Shown here: one piece after another, positions 1 through 8,400 of the stretch
Layout: the number at the start of each line of letters is the position of its first letter
How positions within the stretch are numbered: the stretch's first letter is position 1
Source of the DNA: Actinomycetota bacterium
GTDB taxonomy: Bacteria; Actinomycetota; Humimicrobiia; Humimicrobiales; Humimicrobiaceae
Reading direction: 5' to 3'
DNA length: 19,824 nt
NCBI GenBank assembly: GCA_028697935.1
Contig: JAQVEM010000003.1
Span: 10,103-29,926 of the forward strand
Translations under genes and position numbers: made by a program
Notes under the pieces: generated by a model
The model's input: the letters and a program-made list of their open reading frames with translations, nothing else
Told to the model about the DNA's origin: nothing
Databases searched by the model: none

Positions 1-1
1 A

Positions 2-130
2 CGAAAGAAATTAGCGGAAAATGCATACAGGAAAATTTTAAATGAATATAATATAGAAAGCATTGCAGACAGGTATTTAAGACTTTATGAAGAGATTTTA
101 AAGCAAAGTAAAGAGGTTTTAAAGCAATGA
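2..130 (+). CDS. Glycosyltransferase C-terminal fragment (partial, 5' end outside window)
   Basis: The frame is open from the window edge to a TGA at 128-130 and encodes 42 residues. It holds an amphipathic helix pattern including NEYNIESIADRYLRLYEEIL, which resembles the last helix of GT4 (GT-B fold) glycosyltransferases, where the C-terminus crosses back to the N-terminal domain. The TGA overlaps the ATG of the next gene (ATGA, 4 bases), the usual sign of translational coupling, which supports it being a real gene end. The assignment to GT4 is an inference from the tail alone; the catalytic part lies outside the window. Confidence 0.7.
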   Translation, partial: RKKLAENAYRKILNEYNIESIADRYLRLYEEILKQSKEVLKQ

Positions 131-1347
131 AGGTAATGTTAGTAAATTCGTTGTACTATCCGGATATAATAGGGGGAGCCGAAAAATCCACACAGATTAT
201 TGCAGAAAATTTAAAAAAATCCGGTATTGATACTGTTGTTGTAACTGTATCTGATACAGATAGGATAGATTATATAAATGGTGTAAAGGTCTACTATGTT
301 TACCATTCAAATGTTTACTGGTCTTATTATTCAAAGACAAAGAAATCTTTTTTAAAAGTATTCTGGCATCTGGTGAGCTTATACAATTTCTCTATTTTAA
401 GAAGGGTTGATGCAATAATAAAAATAGAAGCGCCGGATATCGTAAATACCAATAACCTTTCGGAGTTTTCTGCTGGTATCTGGAAAGTTATAAAGAAGAA
501 TAAAATTCCACTTGTTCACACTCTCAGGGATTACTCTCTTATATGTCCGAGAGCAACTCTTTTTAAAGGAAAAGATATATGCAGAAAAAAGAACCAGGTA
601 TGCATTTTGATTATGAATTTTAAAAGATTTTTTACAAAATATGTTGATGCTGTAGTGGGGAATAGCCATTTTATTCTGAATGAACATATAAAATCGGGGT
701 TTTTTAAAAGTTCAGAAAAACATGTAGTTTATAATTCACTTGAAACAGAAAAAATCAGCTCCAGGGCAAAAACTCCTGTTGAAAAAATAAAATTTGGCTA
801 CACAGGTCACCTTTCTTATCATAAGGGAATAGAGTTTTTATTAAATGTTTTTAAAGAGGCCAGTATAGCTGATTTACATGTTTTTGGAAGGGGTATTACC
901 CCAGAGTATGAGGAGTATTTGAGAAGTAAGTATAAGTCAGAAAGGATTACGTTCCATGGATTTCAAAAAACAGAGGAAGCCTTTAATTTGATAGATGTAC
1001 TGATTGTCCCCTCATTATGGCATGACACGCTTCCAAGAGTTATTTATGAAGCATACTCATATGGGGTTCCGGTAATTGGTTCGGACAGGGGTGGCATTCC
1101 CGAAATTATTGATATCGGGAAGACCGGTTTTGTTTACAGCGCGGAGTCAGAAAATGAACTACTGGAAAAAATAAAAATATTTGTTGGAAATCCCGGAATT
1201 ATAAACAACATGACTCCATATTGTTTAAAAAAGGCAGAAGATTTTTTACCGGAAAAAGTGCTTCAAAAATATGTAAATATATATGAAAATACCATAAAAA
1301 AGATTTATGGACATGACACATGTGAAGCATCCGATTTTCCAGAATAG
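127..1347 (+). CDS. GT4-family glycosyltransferase
   Basis: Predicted cytoplasmic or membrane-associated retaining glycosyltransferase that would transfer a sugar from a nucleotide donor during polysaccharide repeat-unit assembly. The 406-residue length is normal for GT4. The N-terminal Rossmann domain starts MKVMLVNSLYYPDIIGGAE, with the glycine-rich acceptor-side loop at residues 16-19. A cysteine-containing insertion (C140, C152, C159) sits between the domains, as in a subset of GT4 enzymes. The C-terminal nucleotide-binding domain begins near YTGHLSYHKG (225-234). The donor-binding EX7E-type motif is in WHDTLPRVIYEA, with Asp300 in place of the first Glu and Glu308 as the second; GGIPEI follows. 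The ATG overlaps the upstream stop, with an AGAGG-like site about 11 bases before it. Donor and acceptor cannot be told from sequence. Confidence 0.93.
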   Translation: MKVMLVNSLYYPDIIGGAEKSTQIIAENLKKSGIDTVVVTVSDTDRIDYINGVKVYYVYHSNVYWSYYSKTKKSFLKVFWHLVSLYNFSILRRVDAIIKIEAPDIVNTNNLSEFSAGIWKVIKKNKIPLVHTLRDYSLICPRATLFKGKDICRKKNQVCILIMNFKRFFTKYVDAVVGNSHFILNEHIKSGFFKSSEKHVVYNSLETEKISSRAKTPVEKIKFGYTGHLSYHKGIEFLLNVFKEASIADLHVFGRGITPEYEEYLRSKYKSERITFHGFQKTEEAFNLIDVLIVPSLWHDTLPRVIYEAYSYGVPVIGSDRGGIPEIIDIGKTGFVYSAESENELLEKIKIFVGNPGIINNMTPYCLKKAEDFLPEKVLQKYVNIYENTIKKIYGHDTCEASDFPE

Positions 1348-1371
1348 CTGGATTATAAATTAATAGATATA

Positions 1372-1377
1372 GTGAGG
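1372..1377 (+). promoter_or_regulatory. Ribosome binding site that decides a TTG start
   Basis: GTGAGG lies 11 bases before a TTG at 1389. No ATG occurs in the following frame until codon 126, deep in the membrane protein, so this site and TTG define the start of the O-antigen ligase-like gene. Confidence 0.55.
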
Positions 1378-1388
1378 TTAAAACAAAC

Positions 1389-2765
1389 TTGGTAGAAAAA
1401 ATTGATAGGTATTCAAATTATTTATACAGAGCTCTGCTACTACTGATTATTGTGTTTATAAGCAGCGATATTTTTTTAACTATAGAGTTATCCGGTGCTA
1501 CAATAAGATTTTCATATATACTGTTTTTTGTCCTGTTTATTTTCTGGATAATTTATGCGTCTATTACAAAAAATTATGCTATTCCTGTAGATAAAACTTA
1601 TCTTCCATTAATTCTTTTTTGTTTCGTATCGTGTCTATCATCTTTAAATTCTCCCTTTCCGCTTAAATCTCTAATATATTCTCTGTGGACAATTTTTTAT
1701 GCGCTGACAATAGTGTTTCTTGTATGGTTCTCAAGAAATAACCGGTTAGACAATTTAGACTGGATGCTTAAAGTTTATTTCTATTCATATTTTGCAATTT
1801 CAATTATAGGATTTTACCAGTTTCTGCTGCCATTTATTATTGGAGAAAAAACACCCTTTATCAGACAATGGTGGCAAAAGTATACTCTTGCCCGGATAAA
1901 TATCTTCTCTTACGAGCCTTCATATTTCGCTACATATATGCTGATGGGGTTTTTTATATGGTTTATATTGTGGATAAGAAAAAGTGACTTTATAAATTAT
2001 AAAGGCATAACTGTAATTGCAACAGGGCTTATAATTTTTCTCTCATCATCCAGAATAGGATGGATAGGAATAGCATTAATAATTGGTTACGGTTTTATTG
2101 AACTTATTGGTTACTGGTCTATTAATAAAAAGCTTACAAAACAGAAGGCAATTTTTTTTATTTCATTGATAGTGCTGATAATATTTGGTATAAGTCTTCT
2201 TCTTATTATGATTAATAATCCTGAGCGATTTAAATTTGTTTTTGAAGGAACAGGTCTTTTTGACACATCTGAACATTCATATGCAGAGCGAAGCGAAAGA
2301 ACAATTCAAACATTTAAGGTATTCCTTGATAAGCCCATTAACATTCTTATTGGTGTAGGCCCGGGAGGAGCGGGAGCTTATATGGTAAATAATCCTGAAA
2401 AATTTGAAATGTATGTTGAAGGTTTTGAAAATTTATGGGCAACTGAGCCAAATAATTTAATTGCAGAGCTCCTTGCAAGTGTGGGTATTGTGGGCTTTAT
2501 ATTTTTTCTGTGGTTTATAGTAATTATATTTAAAAGATTATGGAGCCTGTATAAAAATAATAACCTGGTAGAAAAATACAGAATAATCTGTCTGGCTATG
2601 TTTTGGAGCCTGGCTATTGAGCTGATAATACTTCAGTTTAACCAGAATTACTTAAGGCCTTATATGTGGCTTCATATTGGTATATCAATTGCGCTGGCAA
2701 ATACGCTGGAGCATTTTTTAAGGATTAAAGACCCATTGATATATATTTCCTATGAGAAGAAATAA
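1389..2765 (+). CDS. O-antigen ligase/polymerase-like membrane protein (Wzy_C family)
   Basis: Polytopic membrane protein of 458 residues that would polymerise lipid-linked repeat units or ligate the finished glycan to its acceptor on the outer face of the membrane. About 10-12 hydrophobic segments are visible (for example 12-30, 41-58, 71-84, 98-114, 205-218, 222-240, 254-274, 364-382, 398-416). The family-typical region holds SSSRIGW (219-225), which carries a conserved Arg after a membrane segment. A long extracytoplasmic loop with RSER (301-304) and GVGPGG (322-327) follows, and then EPNNLIAELLASVGIVGF (353-370), which matches the Wzy_C/WaaL pattern. The start is TTG. The 3' end overlaps the next gene by 14 bases. 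Sequence does not separate polymerase from ligase. Confidence 0.88.
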   Translation: MVEKIDRYSNYLYRALLLLIIVFISSDIFLTIELSGATIRFSYILFFVLFIFWIIYASITKNYAIPVDKTYLPLILFCFVSCLSSLNSPFPLKSLIYSLWTIFYALTIVFLVWFSRNNRLDNLDWMLKVYFYSYFAISIIGFYQFLLPFIIGEKTPFIRQWWQKYTLARINIFSYEPSYFATYMLMGFFIWFILWIRKSDFINYKGITVIATGLIIFLSSSRIGWIGIALIIGYGFIELIGYWSINKKLTKQKAIFFISLIVLIIFGISLLLIMINNPERFKFVFEGTGLFDTSEHSYAERSERTIQTFKVFLDKPINILIGVGPGGAGAYMVNNPEKFEMYVEGFENLWATEPNNLIAELLASVGIVGFIFFLWFIVIIFKRLWSLYKNNNLVEKYRIICLAMFWSLAIELIILQFNQNYLRPYMWLHIGISIALANTLEHFLRIKDPLIYISYEKK

Positions 2766-3873
2766 AGATAAAATATTAAAACTCCATATAGATGGAAGGA
2801 TGCTTTACAGCTCCGGGATTGGAAGATGCCTGAGAGAGATTATAAGAGAAATTATCACAGCAGAAAGTAAGATAAAAATTTATTTATATGGAAATTATGA
2901 AGATTATAAGAGATATCTAAAAGAATATTCTATAAGTGATGATAAGGTTGATTTCAGGGAAAACAATAGCCCTATTTACTCGATAAAGGAACAGGTAGTT
3001 GGAAGCATAATAAACCTTAAAAGTAAAAGCAATGATGTATTCTACTACCCGCATTACAATCTTCCTTTTATAGTTCATAAAAATAGTGTTTTTACAATTC
3101 ATGATTTTACCCAGTTTAAATTTCCAGAATACTTTGGAGAAAGTAAGGTAAAAATAGCAAAGCTGGTTTTGAATAATGCAGTAAAAAAAGCAAAAAAAAT
3201 TGTTGCCGTTTCAAATTCAACGCTTGGTGATTTTTGTTATTACTTTCCTGAATATAAAGACAAAGTAGAGGTGATCTATAATGGTGTATCAAAAAAATTT
3301 AAAGTCTTAAGAGATGAGGAAAGAGAAATTTTTATGTTAAAGAAAAATTTTGGAAAATATATTTTATTTACGGGGAATAATAAGCCGCATAAAAATATAT
3401 CCGGTCTTGTAAACTCTTTTGCTGAGATTAAGAAAGAATTTAAAGATTTAAAGCTTGTTATAATAAGTAAGGATTTTAACACCATAGCACTGTCTGTAGA
3501 GGATGAAGTAAAAGATGATATTTTTATAGTAGAGGAAGTCCCGGATGATGAACTTGTTTATTATTATAATTGCGCCTTTATGTTTGTACTTCCTTCATTT
3601 TATGAAGGATTTGGCCTGCCGGTTATTGAGGCAATGGCATGTGGCTGTCCTGTAGTAACTTCAAATTTATCGTCTCTACCGGAAGTAGGAGGAGATGCTG
3701 CATTATATATAGATCCTTATGATAATAAGAGTCTTACAGAGGGAATAAAAAAGGTAATTATTGATAGTAACTTAAGAGAGGAGCTTATAAAAAGGGGCAC
3801 CAGCAGAGCAAAGCTATTTAACTGGGGAAATACTGCCAGAATGTATCTTGAAGTATTTAAGAATTTTGTATAA
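2752..3873 (+). CDS. GT4-family glycosyltransferase (mannosyltransferase-like)
   Basis: Retaining GT-B glycosyltransferase of 373 residues. The N-terminus has IDGRMLYSSGIGR (13-25), the pattern seen in GT4 enzymes of the mannosyl/rhamnosyl transferase type. FTIHDF (114-119) lies in the N-terminal domain. The C-terminal domain opens with FTGNNKPHKN (206-215), the donor-phosphate region, and the catalytic motif PSFYEGFGLPVIEA carries Glu285 and Glu293 in perfect EX7E spacing, followed by ACGCPVVTSN and LPEVGGDAA. The ATG lies inside the end of the upstream membrane-protein gene (14-base overlap) and has no Shine-Dalgarno-like sequence before it, so translation probably depends on coupling. The sugar transferred is unknown. 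Confidence 0.93.
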   Translation: MRRNKDKILKLHIDGRMLYSSGIGRCLREIIREIITAESKIKIYLYGNYEDYKRYLKEYSISDDKVDFRENNSPIYSIKEQVVGSIINLKSKSNDVFYYPHYNLPFIVHKNSVFTIHDFTQFKFPEYFGESKVKIAKLVLNNAVKKAKKIVAVSNSTLGDFCYYFPEYKDKVEVIYNGVSKKFKVLRDEEREIFMLKKNFGKYILFTGNNKPHKNISGLVNSFAEIKKEFKDLKLVIISKDFNTIALSVEDEVKDDIFIVEEVPDDELVYYYNCAFMFVLPSFYEGFGLPVIEAMACGCPVVTSNLSSLPEVGGDAALYIDPYDNKSLTEGIKKVIIDSNLREELIKRGTSRAKLFNWGNTARMYLEVFKNFV

Positions 3874-3921
3874 TCTTAAGCGGAAGCTCTGGTTTTTATT
3901 AATAATTGTTTTGTAAAAGGT

Positions 3922-4617
3922 ATGAGCAATATAATTTCAAAGAGGCGTGAACTAAAATATTATATAAACCATATTGACTATATAAATCTTAAAAATAGAT
4001 TATCGACAATATTTACCCCTGATAAAAACGCTAACTCTGAAGGCTACTATCTTGTAAGGAGTCTTTATTTTGACAATAAATCAAATAATAATTATTATGA
4101 AAAAATGTCCGGAGTGGAAAATAGAAATAAATACAGAATAAGAATATATAACCTGAGCACAAGTCCTATAAAACTTGAAATAAAATCAAAGGCAGGAAAT
4201 GTAATACTAAAAGAATCAGTCTCTATAAATGCTACTGATGCAGGTAAACTGGTTTGTGGAGACTGCAGCTTTCTACCCTGCTATAAAAATAAAACTGCAA
4301 ATAAAATATATTACAACTTCACAAAAGACCACTACAGGCCGGTTGTAATTATAGATTACATAAGGGATGCATATTACTTTGACCTTAATAACATCCGGGT
4401 TACATTTGATAGGAAAATAAAGAAAAATGAAGTTGATTTTGATGGCTTATTTAAAAAGAATATAGATATGTCCGATGTACTGGGTAACAGTAAAATAGTA
4501 ATGGAAATAAAATACAGCGGTACAATCCCTGTATGGATAAAAAATATACTTCAGCTGGACAGGTTTGAGTGGTGTGCTATAAGTAAATACACTCTTTCAA
4601 GGTATATAGAGGGTTAG
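3922..4617 (+). CDS. VTC-domain protein, polyphosphate polymerase-like
   Basis: Member of the VTC branch of triphosphate tunnel enzymes, whose founder, yeast Vtc4, makes inorganic polyphosphate from ATP. The 231-residue protein is just the tunnel domain, with no SPX or membrane part. Tunnel-type charged strands are in order: RRELKYY (Glu10, Lys12), VRSLYFDN (Arg46), KYRIRIYN (Lys70, Arg72, Arg74), KLEIKSK (Glu86, Lys88, Lys90), VVIIDYIRDA (Arg148), IRVTFDRKI (Arg159, Arg164), MEIKYSG (Glu195, Lys197) and SKY (Lys222). The basic and acidic pairs expected for triphosphate and metal binding all appear present, so it is probably active. AAAAGG lies only one base from the ATG, a poor ribosome site; no better start exists in frame. 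It sits 38 bases before the DUF4956 gene. The true product could be another ATP-derived polymer or phosphate transfer. Confidence 0.9.
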   Translation: MSNIISKRRELKYYINHIDYINLKNRLSTIFTPDKNANSEGYYLVRSLYFDNKSNNNYYEKMSGVENRNKYRIRIYNLSTSPIKLEIKSKAGNVILKESVSINATDAGKLVCGDCSFLPCYKNKTANKIYYNFTKDHYRPVVIIDYIRDAYYFDLNNIRVTFDRKIKKNEVDFDGLFKKNIDMSDVLGNSKIVMEIKYSGTIPVWIKNILQLDRFEWCAISKYTLSRYIEG

Positions 4618-4655
4618 CTAAATAAGACATTACATAAATAAAAGAAAGGATAGGT

Positions 4656-5351
4656 ATGGGCAGAATTACATTTAGTAAGGTTATAGAGTCATTGGGGCTT
4701 GATGGCATAACCCAGATAAATCAGAGCCTTAATATATGGCTTATAATTATAAATCTTACTTTTGCACTTATTATTGTACTTTTTATTTATTTTATATATA
4801 AAATTACTTTCTCGGGTGTTCTTTATTCAAAAAATTTTAATATCACCCTTATTCTTGTATCCCTTATTACAGCATCTGCAGTAATAGTAATAAGCTCCAA
4901 TCTTGTGCTCTCCCTTGGTATGGTTGGAGCTCTTTCAATTGTAAGGTTCAGGATGGCAGTAAAAGACCCTAAAGATGTGGGATTTTTATTCTGGGCTATA
5001 ACAAACGGGATTATATGTGGCGCGGGTGCCTATAACCTTGCTGTAGTTTCTGCAGTATTTATAGGTCTTGTGGTTTTTATACTTTCAAAAAAGGTAAAAT
5101 TTGTAGAGCCGTATCTATTAATAATTGATTCAAAAGAGCTTGATATGGAAAAGATAGAGGACATTTTAAAAAAGAATACGATGCTTTATAAGGTAAGGTC
5201 AAAGATAATAGAGAAGGATAAAAGTCAATTTATAGTAGAGATAAAGATAAAGAAAGATAAAATACAGGATCTGCTTAAAGTTATAAAAGAGTTAAATGAT
5301 TTAACCTCTGTAAAACTTGTATCTTATGAGGGAGACCTTGAAGAGGGGTAG
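4656..5351 (+). CDS. DUF4956-family membrane protein
   Basis: Integral membrane protein of unknown biochemical function with 231 residues. About four membrane segments lie near 26-48, 63-89, 107-121 and 125-143. The family signature is at 94-107, SIVRFRMAVKDPKD, a charged loop next to a membrane segment. The last 85 residues (about 150-231) look like a small soluble alpha/beta domain with regulatory ferredoxin-like character. A good ribosome site, AAAGGA, lies 5 bases before the ATG. It is the last gene of the plus-strand operon, directly after the VTC-domain gene. From memory, VTC, DUF4956 and CotH genes are often neighbours in other genomes, and the CotH partner here is just across the convergent junction. 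A role as channel, anchor or regulator for the VTC product is inference only. Confidence 0.9.
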   Translation: MGRITFSKVIESLGLDGITQINQSLNIWLIIINLTFALIIVLFIYFIYKITFSGVLYSKNFNITLILVSLITASAVIVISSNLVLSLGMVGALSIVRFRMAVKDPKDVGFLFWAITNGIICGAGAYNLAVVSAVFIGLVVFILSKKVKFVEPYLLIIDSKELDMEKIEDILKKNTMLYKVRSKIIEKDKSQFIVEIKIKKDKIQDLLKVIKELNDLTSVKLVSYEGDLEEG

Positions 5352-5481
5352 TGGTTTGACCTCGTAATATCTTATATCATAAATCCTAACCAAATATCAT
5401 ATCATATATCATTGCCCATTATATATTTTGCAATAAGGTGTAATATCTTAACCTGCAATATCTTATCTTACTTATCTTATT
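5352..5481. other. Convergent intergenic spacer with short repeated words
   Basis: The 130-base tail-to-tail gap between the DUF4956 gene and the CotH gene is very A+T-rich. AATATCTTA occurs three times (5366-5374, 5442-5450, 5457-5465), several ATATCAT words fall between them, and CTTA-rich sequence follows (5463-5490). An imperfect hairpin pairs TTGCA plus TAAG (about 5429-5438) with CTTA plus TGCAA (5447-5459). It could serve as a weak bidirectional terminator, but there is no strong G+C stem with a U-run. No gene was seen. Confidence 0.5.
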
Positions 5482-8400
5482 TTACTTATTGGAAAAAACA
5501 GCAGTTAGAGTTAAATCTTCTTCAGGGGTAATAGTAATGGACAGGTTATTATTATCTATCCCATCCCAGCCCGAAAATTCATAACCGGGATAAGGAATTG
5601 CTGTTATGGTAACCGGAATTTCTTTAAAGTAGATGCCCTTCCAGTTTGAGGGATTCTCAATTCCGGGTGTTACTTCTTTTAATTCAAGCGAGTTTATTTT
5701 AATGTAACCTTTCTGGGAATCGGTAATTAGATTTATCTCTACAGTTCCGGATAAAGAAAAGAATTCAATTATATGCTGTATTTGAAATGATGGTCTCTCA
5801 ACAGCAAAATCTATCATCTCCCGGACTTCTTTATCCCAGTGTTCAATAGAACCATCCAGATAATTCCACCTTTTTAAATGTTCAGGCATTTCCGGGGCAA
5901 GAACTGACTTTGCTTCTTCAATTTTTGCTACAGTGTATTCAGGCCTAAAAATACTATTTAGAAGATCAGCCATTGTATTTATAAATTGATACCTGAATTC
6001 ATTGTTCTCAAGAAGTGATGCAAATAATGCGTTTATTCCTGCGGCATGGTCAAGGGCGTCATCTTCAGCCGATCTATTCCATAATCCAAAGCCATAATCA
6101 ATATCAAACATCATACATCGCCATCTGCCGTCATGGCCATAAGGCGCATCAGGTTCATAGGTTTCAGTTTTTGTACGCCAGAAACCTATATTATGCTGTG
6201 GCCAGTCGGTATTACCAAAAAATATTTCTGTAGCAAAGTAATTAATAAAGTTGTCAATATCAATCAGGGTATTTATTTTTGCATATATATCTGGATTATT
6301 TATTGTTCCTGAATTTATATTTTTTTTAACAAATTCCACCATTTCCAGATAAGGAATATTGTCTTCAGGCTTACCTGTTTTAACTATACCTTCGGGACCT
6401 TCTAAAGTTACAACCTCATCTATATCAACACCATACCTGGTTGCAAAGTACCATTTATCGTAGCGCTCTCTTATATTATAAATACCCCAGTATTCTCCGT
6501 TTATAAAGACAACTGCAGGCCTGTAAGCCTGGGTATCCAGTCCCAGGTGAGAAACCAGAGACTGTAATATGCCATCTCTAAAATAAGTTTCATTATAATC
6601 GTTACCGGAATTACGTAAAATAAAGTTATTAAAATCTGTTAGAGATTCATTACTATTAGGTTTTAAGAGTCCTGGAAAAATAGGATAATTAAACATATCA
6701 CTATCATCATATAAATCACTTGCATATATACGTAGTGCTTTAATACGTGTATTTCTGGTAGAATTGCCATGTATTCTTAAGCCTGCATTTTGTGAAAAGC
6801 CAGGTGTACCATCAGGTTCAAAAAATTCAATATGGATTGGGCGCTCCCACTCTCCTCCCTTTTTAGTATAATTACCTGATTGATATCTGCGCTCTTCATT
6901 AAAACTGGTACCTTGAACAAATATTCCATAATCAGAGTTGAATAAATTGTCACTGTCTGTTGAAATGGATATTACGGGGAGACTATATCTATTCTTGCTG
7001 CCCTCATTACTTTCATCAACAATATAGGTATGTGTAACTACACTGCTTATAGTATCACTATCTTTGATAGCACGTGCTCTGACTACTGTTACCTTAAAAA
7101 CTTCTCCAACTGGTTCTTTAAAGTCAGGTGAAGTTGTTATCTCTGACAATACATTGGGTTCACCTCTTCGACTGTCTATTTTAATCGGACCGGTATAAAT
7201 ACTGGACGACTCATCTGGCTCTGAACCATCCAGTGTATAATATATTTTAGCTTCAGGGTCATTAGTTTCTATTTCCAATAAAAACTCTTCTTTATAAAAA
7301 CCGCCGGTGCAGGAAAATACCGGTGGTTCTAACTGATAAGGGGGGTCCGGTAAAACAAAAGGAGTCTTCAAATTAATATTCTTCCAGTATGGTCTGATGG
7401 ATTCAAGCTTATCTTCATCTGATGATGATTCAAAAACCGGGTTATCTCTTATATCTATTGTTGCCTTTTCGTCTGTTAATGGATTGTCCTGTAAAGCACC
7501 GGATTCAAATAATCTGGCAATAAAAGAAATATCAGATATATTACAGTTTCGAATATTTAACCTTTGAAGGTTTACAAGATCTGTCAGTAACTCTGCTTCT
7601 TCACCTGCATTTACATTTCTCATTATAAGTGTTTTAAGATTTGTAAGGTTTGTAATGGGTGCTATTGATTCAATTTTATTATTTGAATGTATGTTTAAAT
7701 ACTCCATTTCTTTAAGATTTGATAGTGCCGAAATATCTTTTATCCTAATATTATCTCTTAATTTTAGCTCTTTTAATTTAGTTAATCCGGTAACAAAGGA
7801 AATATCCGGTATATTACAATTACGAATATTCAATCTTTCAAGGTTCTTTAGATTTTTAAGTAAATTCACTTCATCTCCTACGTTTACATTTCGCAGTATA
7901 AGTGTTTTAAGATTTGTAAGGTTTGTAATGGGTGCTATTGATTCAACTCCTTTACTTGAGTTTAAATTTAAATACTCCAGTTCTTTAAGATTTGATAGTG
8001 CTGAAATATCTTTTATCCCACTATTATCTCTCAGGTCTAATTCTTTTAAAGAAGTAACATTTTTTAAAGAAGATAAATCGGTAATACCGGTTGAGCTCAG
8101 GTCAAGTATTTCTAAATTATTAAGATTGCCTAATGGTGAAAAATCTCTGGCATTATTGTAGCTCAGATTTAATTCTTTAAGATTAGTGAGTCTGGAAATA
8201 AAAGAAATATCCTGGACACGGCAATCATGCATATCCAGAATTTGAAGATTTTTAAGGTTGCCAAGTAGTTCTATATCATTTATTCTATATAAATTTTCTA
8301 TTATAAGTGTTTTTAGGTTTGCAAGGTCTGCAATTGGTGCTATTGATTCTACATATTTATTTGAATATAAATCCAGATACTCTAATTCTTTAAGATTTGA

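Noticed and set aside
3874..3921. AGC-GGAA-GCT followed by GGTTTTTATT as a terminator before the VTC gene
   Set aside because: The stem is three base pairs; it is too weak to end transcription inside what looks like a continuous operon.
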